From the NCBI GenBank assembly GCA_963930655.1, contig OZ005621.1, positions 13,627,001-13,691,000 of the forward strand: DNA of 64,000 nt. The letters are read 5' to 3'. Numbering within the stretch: the stretch's first letter is position 1; each line of letters starts with the position of its first letter. Of the stretch, positions 45,288 through 56,951 are shown one piece after another. The notes under the pieces were generated by a model. That model was not told the origin of the DNA. It ran no database searches and was given only the letters and a program-made list of their open reading frames with translations. The stretch is from Myrica gale (taxonomy: Eukaryota > Streptophyta > Magnoliopsida > Fagales > Myricaceae). The position numbers and the translations under genes are program-made.

Positions 45288-47049
45288 ATGGATAAGAGCT
45301 GGATTTATAAGGCTAATAGACTCAAAAGTGCGAAGTATAGTGATGGTGTTCGTGATTTTATGAGTGTTGCCCGTAGTTATGCAGATAGTCGGGGTCTGAT
45401 AAGATGTCCATGTAAGAGATGTAAGAATGTGTTGTTCCAACGTGTGGACGGGATAGAGGATCATTTATTCATAATTGGGTTTGACTAGAGTTGCACTCAT
45501 TGGGTATTTCACGGAGAGTCAATTTCAGAAGTTCCTAACCGGGTGGTGAATTTAGAACCTGAACCAGGCAACGATGATTCTGAGAGAAACATAAATGACG
45601 ATATGAGAGACATGTTAGAAGATCTTGAGGCGGGAGCAGGGGTTGATGAGAATATACTATTATGGTTCATTTAGCTATTCATTTACCTCGAGAGGTGAAA
45701 CTTGGGGGTCCAGTTCAATTTCGGTGGATGTATCCAATGGAGAGGTATATGGGGAAGATGAAGCGTTTCGTTAATAACAGGGCACGGTGTGAGGGCTCAA
45801 TAGCAGAGAATTATGTGTTAGATGAATGTTTAACTTTTTGCTCAATGTATCCTGGTACGGTTGAGACGAGATTTTATAGAAAAAATCGGAATTATGCCGA
45901 CATGGATGATCGAAGTTGTCGATTTTCTGTGTTTACTCAAAGTGTTCGACCGCTGGGAGCTGGTAGGGGTCAGGATTTGAATAGAAATGAATTTACAAAA
46001 GTGCAGTGGTACGTACTCAACAACTGTTCAGAAATCAACCAACATATCGAGTAAGCGCTAATGTGAATATTTGCTCACTTAATGGGCATTATAAGTTCAT
46101 TATATTTTAATTTACTATAAAATATCTTATTCTTTATAGCGCGAGCACTTGGAAGAGATGAGGAGGAAGTCACCAATAAATGTTGATAGGAGGCACGAAA
46201 AAGAATTTCCGTTTTGGTTTAATACTCGGGTATTTATTTAATTTTATCCCTATTATATGTTTAATTTTAATCGGTCATTTTTTTAGATTAATACTTAACA
46301 TGTGTTTACTCTTTTAGATTCAAACTATGCGCAACGAAAATCCGGGCTCGATCTAGGATGACATGTATGCATTACCATCTGGTCCGAATCAGCGGACACT
46401 TTGTTACTCTAGGTGTGTAGTGAATGGAGTTAGGTTTCACACGGTCTTTCGTGAACAGTTTCTAACACTCAGAATAGTGGTGTGGTTGTTCCGGGGGACC
46501 ATGATGGGGAAGATGTTGATTTTTACGGCCAGGTCGTGGATATTTACGCATTGCGTTATTTGCGGGGGAATTTAGTTTATTTACTAAAATGTGACTGGTT
46601 TGACTTGAGTACTCAAAATTTAGGTCTTGATAAAAGTGGTCGGTTTTTTAGTATTAACACATCCCGAAAGTGGTACAAAGATGACCCGTTCGTGCTAGCT
46701 TCTCAGGGAAATCAAGTGTTTTATATCGATGATATTCCACCTATTGAAGATTGTTCAAAAGATTACCCCTAAAAACACGTATGATATTCCACCTATTGAA
46801 GAGGAAGCTAGTGAACATGGAGAAGGACCGTCAAACCGGGAAGCATACCAGGCGAATGAGTCTATTGAGCTTTTTGTGGACTTTAGCTCATTTGACATTA
46901 TCCCGTTGACTAGAAATGACGTCGAGGCTTATCTGCCGGTAACCGATGAGAATGGTCCACAACAACGTGAAGTAGAATGAAGCGATGATTCCTTGGAATC
47001 GTTTGGTGAAGATCGTAGTGATTCTGAAGAATATTACTCCGAGGACTAA
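45288..47049 (+). pseudogene. TNP2-type CACTA transposase, catalytic core deleted
   Basis: Pieces of a CACTA transposase follow in order. 45288-45488 encodes MDKSWIYKANRLKSAKYSDG and a C-P-C-K-R-C zinc motif, the N-terminal transposase-associated domain, and ends in an in-frame TAG. Recognisable sequence continues to about 45655 (DDMRDMLEDLEAGAG) and then jumps to MVHLAIHLPREVKLGGPVQF at 45662, the start of the C-terminal DUF4218 domain. The whole TNP2 catalytic region between these is gone. Introns are visible at about 46050-46138 and 46230-46318. The DUF4216-like end (GVRFHT; VVPGDHDGEDVDFYG; KCDWFDL; KWYKDDPFVLASQ) carries a TAG near 46354 and a frameshift near 46480. The acidic tail ends at 47049. 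It cannot encode active transposase. Confidence 0.85.
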
Positions 47050-47133
47050 AGTAAATTTATCGTTTCAATTAAATTTTTGCGTTTCTATTTTTGCATTTTT
47101 CTCTATTCGTTTCAATTTATAATTCATCTGTAG

Positions 47134-47364
47134 ATGATGGATGAGCAAAAACGGAAGAAAGATGAAGAGCTAATGAAGATGATGGCGAAGCAGCAACGGA
47201 AAAAAGACGAAGAATACCAGAAAATGATGGCGGGGCAGCAAAAGAACCTAGTGGAACAACAAGAACGGAGGATGCAACTACTGGAGGATCATATGCGTCA
47301 CCAGCTGATGGAGCAGATGAGACAGATGCAATCTCATTCGACACCCAAACGAAAATTTGGGTAG
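47134..47364 (+). CDS. Small coiled-coil protein frame of CACTA2
   Basis: A 76-codon ATG frame follows a CTGTAG acceptor-like site. The product is almost wholly charged heptads, with repeats MDEQKRKKDEELMKMMAKQQ, RKKDEEYQKMMAGQQ and QLLEDHMRHQLMEQMRQM. It resembles the coiled-coil tails of CACTA accessory proteins and is comparable in kind to the relic in CACTA1 (11243-11557). It may be the last exon of a longer protein whose N-terminus is lost. An independent role is doubtful. Confidence 0.4.
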   Translation: MMDEQKRKKDEELMKMMAKQQRKKDEEYQKMMAGQQKNLVEQQERRMQLLEDHMRHQLMEQMRQMQSHSTPKRKFG

Positions 47365-47524
47365 ATTTATGTATTTTTACTACTTTGTCAGTTATCCATT
47401 ATGTATTTTATTTACTTTTAATAACGAATGCATATTTATAGATATGTTATTATATTATGAGCAGTAAATATCTTCTTATTTACTTTATTTCATAAATTTT
47501 AATTATATTAATTCAAATATATAT

Positions 47525-48002
47525 AAAACTGTTCGAACGTTTTTAACATGACGTTCGCACAGATATTTTTCGTTGCTAGCGTGCGCACGCATAACAATCT
47601 GTCTGCACACTTTGCTTTAAATTCGCTAGTCTAAACGGTGTCTATCGCGTCCACACATTCTTAAACTAAGAAACCGTCCGAACTGTACCGCACGACGTTC
47701 GTCACATTGGATTAATTGTTAACATGAGCTGTGCGAACTTATAGAGAGAACGTTCGCACAGCTCATGTGAACGGATGAACTGTACTGGGCATGACGATTT
47801 TGAATTTCGTTAGTATAGCACCAAACCGTTCGGACGGGTTTAAAACACGTCCGAACATGTTTGAGTGACAGAACACGAAAATCGTCACCTAAAACATTAC
47901 ATGACGGGCTTTAGGTGACAAACCGGGTGACAACCCGGTTTTGTCACCCAAAACCTTAGGTGACTAAATTTGTACTTTGGGTGACAAATTTTTTTGTCAC
48001 CC
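47525..48002. repeat. CACTA2 right subterminal region with terminal hairpin
   Basis: GTTCG(C/A)AC, CGTCCGAAC and GTTCGGACGG words are dense from 47525 to 47860. At 47979-48002 GGGTGACAAA and TTTGTCACCC form an inverted repeat with a 4-base loop, about 20 bp from the right terminus. The left end has a matching TTTAGGTGACAAA...TTTTGTCACCTAAA pair near 25608-25655. Confidence 0.65.
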
Positions 48003-48023
48003 AGAGTGTTTTTTCTTGTAGTG

Positions 48024-49500
48024 ATTTGATTTTACTGGTATTATTTTTTGAGAATATTGACTGATTAATTGAATATGATTGCACTACTGTTTAACATCAC
48101 ATGCACCATATCCCCCTTATTGAGTCCTTAAGACTCACCATGCTTCCTTGTCCATATTTGTTGTACTACTAAGACAAATTATGGCTATTTTTAATTCCTT
48201 CATTACCCACAAGCTTCCCACCTATGTTCTAGTCATTCATGTATGAGTACTAGTATCTGACGACCTAGAAGTAATTGTGGACAATCAGCCCTACCTTATC
48301 CCAAAGGATCTGCCACTAGAGTTTCCACACGAGAACGACCCCTGGGAGTGAACCACTCAGCATAGATTGGGTAGACCTTACCCTATAAGACAATAAAGTC
48401 TTATCTTAAAAGATGCTTTTGTGTTTTTCTTTTACTTAACGTTGGCTTGTCTGTTTAAAAGCTTGAAACAATAGAGTTAGTGATATAGGCTTATCCGGTG
48501 TTAGCCTAGATTTTGTAAGGTCCTTAGGGTCCTCCCTAATCCTTAACTCTGGCAGATAATGTGCTACAGTGTGCTACTTCTTAATGTATGGGTGGTGGTT
48601 TCCTTATATTCAAAGTATTTCTCTTATCCTATTTTAACTTGACTTCCATTTTCACCAATTTGTCTCCTAGGTTATATTTTCAAGTCTTCTAATGAATTTC
48701 TTTATTACATAATAATTTTTATACACCACAAAGAAAAATACATTAGTCTTGAGACCCGTAGGATAACGGCTTGTCATAATCTCGTCGTTTATGCGTCTCT
48801 GTTACTACAAAGAGAGCTTAGAGACTAATATGAGCACAAGGGATGTGACATATACACCAATCATTAGTAATAGAAAAATCTACGATGTAGATATCGCCTC
48901 TGGAAAATTTGTAGCTTAGCCCTAAGAGTGAGAGTCTATCTAATCTCGTGAATCCTCAGAATCTCCTACAGAAGTGTGTCAAAACACGAACAAACAATAA
49001 AAGGGTGAGTCTTAAGGACTCATAAGGTCAGGGAAGGAGGCATTGTAACAGATAAATAATAATAAGTAGAACTTAGATCATAGCACATTATTAATTAACC
49101 TATAAATAACCAAATCAAATGTGTGATGCATATGATGCGAATGTCAACACTGACAATCCCTGACTGACAACTCTCATGAGACATGCCCACACTTGTCTAC
49201 TGTATGACCCCTAGAGACATTGCTATGCATCTCATTACCTCTTCCACTGGGACAATCATGTGCTAAACCACACATTAGGATGAATTCGAGGCAAAGCACT
49301 CCATTGCTTTCTGCCTGGAGGAGGCCACCCATTGATCCAGTCAGTGGTGGTTGAACATCCCTCTAAAGTGATTGGTACTATCACGTTGATATCTCGTTGA
49401 ATAAAACCAGGATTATCTCAGTAAAAGCCAAATTATTTTGCTCGCAGTATTTCCATCCATAGCACATTTTCTATCAATGTTCATGCCATCAATGTGTTGA
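48024..49500. repeat. Two opposed LTR-like fragments
   Basis: The stem TGAGTC-CTTAA-GACTCA with CCCTTAT before it lies at 48121-48137 in plus orientation. It lies at 49006-49022 in minus orientation, followed by ATAAGG. These are the same landmark used in the Tekay LTRs, so I read this stretch as two decayed, inverted pieces of related LTRs. No coding sequence is recognisable. Confidence 0.4.
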
Positions 49501-50849
49501 AAATATGCTCTCAAAATCAATTATTATAATAATTATGAGACAATTATTTCTTTTATTGTCACATGTATTTAATATTTATTGGGTATAATATTGTAACATA
49601 AGATGTTACATAGTTATATTGTTAATTGAAAATATAGAAAAGTCATGATAATGCTTAATGAATCAAAAGGCAAGGAGTATGACTTTCTAGTTTCTTGTTC
49701 ACTTGACAGTTGTTCTAGAATGAGGTGCATATTTATATACAAATAGGTTGAGCCTCTATTAAATAGGATGATGGACTCCATCATTGAGGTAGTGACTTTA
49801 AGCAGACAAGTGGGTGCAATGTAAGAGCACATACACTGAACGTGATCAAATATAAATATCTTCTGGAAGTGATCACTGATGTTGAGAAGATATTCAACAC
49901 AAATAGTTTATTATATCCTTAGTATCATTATACCTGAGAGGTTTATGCAGGTATGTTTGTTGTGTAATTGTGCTTTGATCGAGTCATTTGGTGATGATCT
50001 TTTGAGGTAAAATATTCCAGACAATTTTGGGTCTTGTGCATGATAAATAGATTTGTATGAATGCACTGGTCTTTTTGTGACACAGTATAAATGTATAAAT
50101 GTATAGAGTTGGACTCGAAAAGAAATCACTGGCTAGTGGAATTTTGTTTAAATATTTTTTGAAATTAATATATATATATATATATATATTATTTGTGAAA
50201 TTGTTTTTGGAAACGATTGAGAGTTCAACGAGTTACAAATTGTAAATTTAGAATTATATGAGTTATGAACTTAATGAGTGATATTATTCTGGTCCTATTA
50301 GCTAATGTGGAATATAGTATGGTGGAAGGATAATTAAACAAATAATTGTTAGTAAAAGGGATTTCATGAAAAATAATCTCAGTATCTCAAAGGTCAATTG
50401 AGATATGTTAATGGACATGATCACAATTTGTAAAAGCTCATAAATTTGAAATACAAAATATAAGCGAGTTAATGAAAAAAAAGTTTTTCATGATGAGCAC
50501 AATTGAAGCTCTGAGTGAGCCATTATAAATAGTTCAAAATTACATTTGAGAGTAGAGAAGGTCATTTTAAGCAAAAATTGTTCTCTCTCAAAAACTGTGT
50601 GCGTGGATCTAAATGAGGCAGAACGCTTGAGCTATTGGATTTCAACGATCAAATTTCGCTGCGAATCTTACAGAATGAAATGAATATGTCAATCAATGCA
50701 TTTTTATTCCAAATAAACAATTCATTCAGGGAATGTTCGTTTTGAAGAGATTTTAAAGATTTGAAGACTTTTGAGAGTTTTTAGGTGATGTTTGAGTTGT
50801 ATTGGTGTTTGTGTAGAAATTGTTGACTTTTATTAATAAGTTAGAGAAA
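49501..50849. other. AT-rich non-coding sequence with a TA microsatellite
   Basis: No gene is recognised. A (TA)n run lies at 50168-50189. The segment has a retroelement-LTR feel, but without ends or target duplications I cannot assign it. Confidence 0.35.
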
Positions 50850-51900
50850 AGAAGTGATGTTTTTTAAAGTTGTTATTTGTAGATTATCTTTATTGGGATG
50901 TGTGTAGAAGAGAAAATATAAAATAATATTTATATTGATATTTATTTCTAATAATTATTATAATTTCGAAAATTCATTTTATGTTCCATTTTTTATTCCG
51001 AAAATAATATTTATATTGATATTTTTAATTTCTATTTTTTTTACTGTGACACATATTTATTATAATTCCATAAATCCCTTTTATTTTCTATTTTTTATTG
51101 TGATACAAATGTTGATATTTATTTATAATATTTATTATAATTCCGAAAATCCCTTTTATTGTCTATTTTCTATTTTTATTGTGATACAAATGATGATATA
51201 TACTTATAATATTTATTATATTTCTGAAAAATCCCTTTTATTTTATATTTTATATTTTATAGTAGGGATATAATATAACAAAATCCCTTTTGTAGATTAT
51301 TTTTATTGGATGAATAAAAAAGATAAAAGATAAAATAATATTGTCCAGTTATAATATTTATTATAATTTTTTATTTTTTTAGCCCAAGGTTATTTTGGAA
51401 ACAATTTATATTTTATTTTGATGGTAACAAAAATTCTAAGTTTTGAAGGCTTTTAGATTTTATACTGTCAATCCACTTTTCTAAAATATATATTTCTAAA
51501 GATGGTATGTTTCTATGTAAAATTTTTATAAGTGGACTTGAACACCGTTACACAAGTTGATATAGATTAATTTTTCACATTGTAGGTGTTTAAAAAATTT
51601 TGGAATGGATTGGATGCTTTAAAGATGCTGATTTTTTTCTCCAGTACTTATAAGTGTGACACATTGAAGAGTAGTGTCGACACGTGTTATTTGTGTAATA
51701 GTTGTTGAGGTGTAAAAAAAGTAATGATATTTTTTAAAGTTGTTAGTTGTAGATTATTTTTATTTTGATGAGTGAAAAAGATAAAATATAAAACAATATT
51801 TAAATTTATATTTATTTATAATATTTATTATAATTCTATTTTTTAATTTTGATACAAATTTATAATATTTAAATTGATAGTTATTTATTTTTTTAAATGT
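50850..51900. repeat. AT-rich tandem and dispersed repeats
   Basis: The phrase GTAGATTAT(C/T)TTTATT recurs near 50879, 51292 and 51747, each followed by AAAATATAAAA- or AAAGATAAAATAATATT-like sequence. Between them, units of about 80 bp repeat as TAATATTTATTATAATTCC with (G/T)AAAATCCCTTTTATT and TTATTGTGATACAAATG. It is a degenerate minisatellite with no coding content. Confidence 0.7.
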
Positions 51901-54750
51901 ATTGAAATATAAAATAAAAAAGAAGAGAGGACAAATGGGCGGACGTCTGCGTACTTGAATTTTATTTCTCTTTAGCCATGATTGACGCCTGACAAGCTGT
52001 AGGTATCGCAGGGCCAGGATAACAAGTTGCGGCAGGATATTCAATGGTCAGATAAAATGACTATATTGTCCTCAACCAGAATATCAACTTGCCTAAATCA
52101 ATTGAGACTATTTTGTCCATTCACATGGACGAATATATCAATGAGCTAACATGTGGGGTCATGTGTTTTCTAAAATCTCATTTTATCCTTAGATTTTGTT
52201 CTACTCAATGCATGATTGGAGAATACTTTAATAATTTGGTATAAATATGTACAGGGCAAAATCGAAAGTTAATGAATTGCATCCTCAATAAATTCATTTT
52301 CGGTGGAAGTTAGTAGAAGGTTGAATGAGAATTTTACATATCCAATCTAAACGAACATGTCCTTGAATTCAAGATCAACAACGCATAATCCAACCTAATT
52401 CACATAACCTATTCGAATAAAATGCATATTTAATTTTATCACGTCATAGGCACTTTCCTTTGCGATTTTTTTCTTTAATCAGTACATGAGCCTCAATAAT
52501 TAAAATGACTAACATGGATTATGCCAACAAATAGAACATTTCCCCAATTGTTTCATATTCATCAACATGCTTGAGAAGAGAAAAATTTATGGAAAACAAA
52601 ATGCTTCATGTTTTTAACAACCATTTTGTTCTAATATATGTCTGAGTAACAATGATAACATTTCAATAGATTTTGTTTCACATGCTGGATTCTATTTAGC
52701 TGCTAACATCTTTAAAACTCTTCCCGAAACAATAGAATATAACGTATTTGCTATAATTATTTATTTTGATGATAGAGCACCATATGACCGTTCATCTCTT
52801 CTGTAATTTTTATACAGAAAATAAATTTTCAGCATGCACTAGTTTTGATTATATTCTATTTGGTTTCAATGCTTCATTGATTATTCATTAAATAAAAACC
52901 CATCTAACTTCCTTATAATCTCACAACACCCATAAGACATGAATACAACTACAACAAAGCATGTTCCAGCAAGAAATCACTCAATAATGTTCTTCACATT
53001 ATAATTTTTCTGTAGCATTCTACAAACCCAACTACACCCGTTCAACTAGCTTTGTTGATAGCAAAATCATTAACAGCAGCAGCACAACAATGGTCCAGCA
53101 ACTCAAAAGTCATATGGAACCTGAAAATTAAAGTCTAAAGCACGGTAACACCAGCTCCTTCATATCTGGAAATTTTCTAGCAACTATACCTAAATCGTCA
53201 AAGGTATTCATCACTAAAAGTCACCCAAATCTGTCCGGTTTATAATCATCACTCAAGGAACTGTTTATACCATTTACAAGATGCTGGAAATAATAGAGAA
53301 ACCCTTAAAACAGAGGATCAAAACTGCCTCTTCAAAACAGAGCACCCAAGTGCTCTAAACGCCAACTAGGACCCGTTTATCGCATTTAATTCCCAGGCTA
53401 ACAACATCTAGATTTGAGTCCACATCTCCGGACCTGAATACGCTTGAAAAGTCTGGACAAAGCTCCTAAAAAGGGTCCCTAAGAATCTGTTTTAAACAAA
53501 CTCCCTTGCAATAACATTGGCACAGTGAATATTGAACAAAACGGATTTCATATACTCTCTTATAGGCTAATATACCACATGCATTTGCCACCACTTCATC
53601 TACTATATATTTTTGGCCAGAACAGAGAGCAATAACAGCCATAAGAACATGCAAAACTCGAGAAACCTAACATGCCCACTAGTTCAGTTCCGAACCTAGT
53701 TCCCCTAGTGCAAACCATGACCTAGTTCAATCAAAAACTAATTTTTTATGGCCATGCAAGACTCGGATGGGACAAGCGTTGAAACCAGTTCAAGGTTCAC
53801 CTCTTTTTTCCAGCAACTTCACTCATTTCTCAAACTTATTTGCGTTGCAACCCATTTAAACATCAAAAGTCAACAACACCCACAGTCACGACAAGAACAC
53901 ATGTCCGGGCATGCACGTGCATAACAATTTCAGATTTTGCCAAATATCTCACAACAGAAACTGTTTTCATAAACAATAAAAAATCCTTAATTTAACAACG
54001 TCAAATCAAGAACTTCAAAAAATACACCCATTCCCTTTTTCTTTGATGAAAACACCTATGATACATCAACATTTTTCTTTAAAATTTAAACTAAAATCTA
54101 ACCGTGCATGTCTTCACTCCAAAATTTTCATCTAATCCAACATACAAGAAGAACAGAATTTCTATGCAAAATTAAACATCCAACTTGGCTCACGTATCTC
54201 CTTTTTAACTCTAAATTAGTGCATATAACCCCCTTACCTTGCTTTCCTTAGCGTCAAATGCTTGATCAGGATCTAGATTCAACAAAGAGACACATGCATG
54301 AAAGGGAAAAATGAGGAAATTTTCTTCTGCTTGAACCTTTCACCACACTGTAGCAACTCCTTTTCCCTCCTCTCTTTTTTTTTCTTCCTCTTCGAATTGG
54401 CCTTCATTCGCTCTCTCTCTAGTTCATTTCACCCTTTGCCTCTACTTTCTTCTCACTGTATGGCAAGGAAACCCAGTCTCCCTTTCTCTCTCACAATTGG
54501 GAGATTCAGGAGATTTTCAAGTAAGTAAAGATCAACATTCCGCTTTTCGATGCGATACAACAAATTCTTTCTTATGCACTTTTTTTAAAGAATTGTGCAC
54601 AGAGAGAGGAAATTGAATGTGAAGAAGAAAACCTTCATGACAGAGCAAGTTAGAGAACCAATACTAAGCGAGACTCCTTAGAAGTTTAGAAATTCGGACT
54701 GCCCCATTATTTCCAGTCTGATAAGTGAATCTCACATTGGGCAAGTATTA
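51901..54750. other. Unassigned non-coding sequence
   Basis: I find no convincing gene. On the minus strand 54540-54240 is purine-rich and leads to GCAAGGTAAG (near 54235-54245), recalling the leader layout of the Tekay LTRs. Part of this stretch may therefore be an old minus-strand LTR. A short plus-strand frame at 54298-54528 ends at a GTAAGT-like site but shows no domain. Confidence 0.3.
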
Positions 54751-55110
54751 TTACTTGATTTCGGAAACAGTGTGAAATGGCTACCATTCTTAGTATATGA
54801 GCAGTTGGGTTAGATGAATTGAAAAAAATCTCCATCATGCTATAGTTGGTGATAGATCAACCCAAGGAGTCACCGGGTATTATTAAGGATGTGTTGGTTC
54901 AGACAGACAAATTTTATTATCCAGTTGACTTTGTAATTATGGATATGCAGTAGCCAGTCTCTACTATTTATTAGGCCCATGTGATACTTGGTCGACATTT
55001 TTTGGCTACCTTCAATGCACTAATTAGTTGCCGAAGTGGAGTATTGAAGCTCACTTTTGCTAATATGATGTTGGAGATGAATGTGTTCAATGCATGTAAG
55101 ATGTCATGTA
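54751..55110 (+). pseudogene. Athila-type Ty3/gypsy protease fragment
   Basis: The plus strand encodes LLDFGNSVKWLPFLVYEQLG, a small frameshift, LDELKKIS, then GIIKDVLVQTDKFYYPVDFV. Further on it reads ILGRHFLATFNALI and LKLTFANMMLEMNVFNACK. This order matches the protease and linker of Athila elements, in which the first block is the aspartic protease active site (D-x-G-A-S-V). Stops (TAG near 54950 and 54972) and frameshifts show long decay. Gag, reverse transcriptase and integrase are missing on both sides. The sequence that follows (to about 55570) may be the element's 3' region, brought next to it by deletion. Confidence 0.75.
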
Positions 55111-56640
55111 GTTGTGATTATTTTTGAAGTGCATGTAGTTGATATGGTTGAGGACATTAATGAATTGAAGTTGTTATCAGTTTTTAATTACAAAAGTGCA
55201 TTCAAGGATGACTCTCCTGAGCGGTCTATTCCTTTTGTTCAAAGAGTTCATTCGTTGGGGAGTTGATGGAATCATAGGGGCGGTTAATAGAGAGAGAAGG
55301 TTCTCCTCAATTATCATATTAGAGTTATACAAGCAATTGGCATATGCCAGTCTTTACCCACATGACCCCAAGAGAGTCCTTTAACCTTTCCTTTTTATGT
55401 TCTTTATTTTTTTAATTATTATTATTTTCATTTTCCTTCTTTTGAACTTGTTGGTTGTGATTTTCTGGTGATTTGATTATTTCTGTGCTCATATTTTTTG
55501 TTTTCCCTTATGCTTTCACATTGAAGACAATGTTTAATTTAGTTGAGGAGAACGAGTTCTGTCAAACTTACATATTGTACTGATCTCACATGATTGCACT
55601 TACTTGACATGCCTCAATTAACTCTTTGTATGAATTTGAGTAGGTTTGTGAAGGACATTTGATATAGGAACATATTATGAGAGGATATGCAACTGATATT
55701 ACTTGTTTGCAATCATACGATATACTTTCTATGAATCAAGATTTTGAGTTGATAATGAACTTGCATGACATTTTTGTATCTCACACTAGCATACTTCACA
55801 TAGATAATTTGGTCTATTCAATTTTGAGTATATACTCAGGATTGCTTTTGACATTTGGGTGAGTGAGATTTTAGGAAGCAGATAAGCGGTAGAGCTGCTG
55901 AAAGACTGTAATAAATAAATAAAGGAGGAAACATGTGTAGATGATTGTGATGACAGGCTTGAGTCATGAACTCAAGTATTGGGATGTGAACAGTTACCTA
56001 AGTATTGAGAGCTGTAGAAATAACTTTTAATTAACAGTACTAAGAATGAAAACTATCATTTCCATCAATTTTGAAGCATGCTAGGGTCATTTATTGGATA
56101 CTAATCCTAAGGCTTATAACTCTTGTGATGTCATTCATTCTTATGTCTTGAGTATTTTCTTGAAAACACAAAATTGATCTATTTATCTATGTGAAATGCT
56201 TGCTTGCCTGATGAGAACTATTTGAAAATTCAAGTGTGTTCAAAAATTTGTTTCTTGACTTCATAATAAGTTGTGGCGTTGGAGTTTGAATAAAATTTGA
56301 TGTTAGTCGATCTTTGTTCTTGAGATGTGTCTAGCTCATTGTCTTTCACTTTCTTTGCTATTAGACTAGCAAATTTTAGTTGGAGTGTGGTTGAGCTAGA
56401 ATATTGTATGATTAGTAAATTTAAAGCCAGTATCATGGCAATTCTCTCATGTTATAATTATTGGTTTAAGATAGAAAATTAATTAAGGTCACTAATCCAA
56501 GTGGTGATTTAAATTGATGAAATAGCATGATTTATGCTTATGCTACGACTTGATATTAAATTAAATTTTCATGTAAATATTTTATTCCCGAACAACATGT
56601 ATTTAGTTCATATTGTGTCCAAATGCATTTGTAAAATCAT
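55111..56640. other. Unassigned sequence after the Athila fragment
   Basis: No gene is recognised. TTCACATTGAAGACAATG near 55515-55535 resembles the segment that precedes the polypurine tract in Athila elements, so the first 450 bp may be Athila 3' sequence. The remainder is AT-rich and unassigned. Confidence 0.3.
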
Positions 56641-56679
56641 TTTCTTTATCATGTGCACTATGATTGTCTAGAAATGCTT

Positions 56680-56830
56680 GTTCGATCGAAATTGCTATTG
56701 CGACCGATTGCCAAAATGTACGTCCGATCGGTGGCTATAGCCGATCAATCGTGCATTTCTCATAGACGATCGATCGTTCGGGAGTTGACCCGACGAGATA
56801 TGGACGATCAATCGCTTCCTTTTATAATGA
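56680..56830. repeat. Isolated cluster of CGATCGAT-type words
   Basis: TTCGATCGAA, GTCCGATCGG, GCCGATCAATCG, GACGATCGATCG and GACGATCAATCG lie within about 130 bp. They match the subterminal vocabulary of CACTA1, but no CACTA terminus is close. It is probably the remnant of a related element. Confidence 0.5.
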
Positions 56831-56951
56831 AATTTGCCGTCACAGAAAGTCATCAACTCACGCAAGTCGCAAGCTGCTAATGACATTGACAGCTAATGCC
56901 CAAATGGGGTGTTGCCACCAATGTTGAGTCTTGGTGGGGATGAAAAAAAAG

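Larger units (their letters stand above)
25591..48023 (+). mobile_element. CACTA transposon (CACTA2), split by the Tekay insertion
   Basis: The left end is CACTACAAAAAATTATGG and the inverted right end CACTACAAGAAAAAACACTC. Both run into G(G)GTGACAAA words and are flanked by ATT (25588-25590, 48024-48026). Removing the nested retrotransposon (25915-39912 plus one ACACT) leaves about 8.4 kb. The element encodes an accessory protein frame (42552), a broken duplicate of its tail (40720-41053), a dead TNP2-type transposase (45288-47049) and a coiled-coil frame (47134). GTCCGGACG-type words are spread throughout. Gene order gives plus orientation. Confidence 0.88.
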
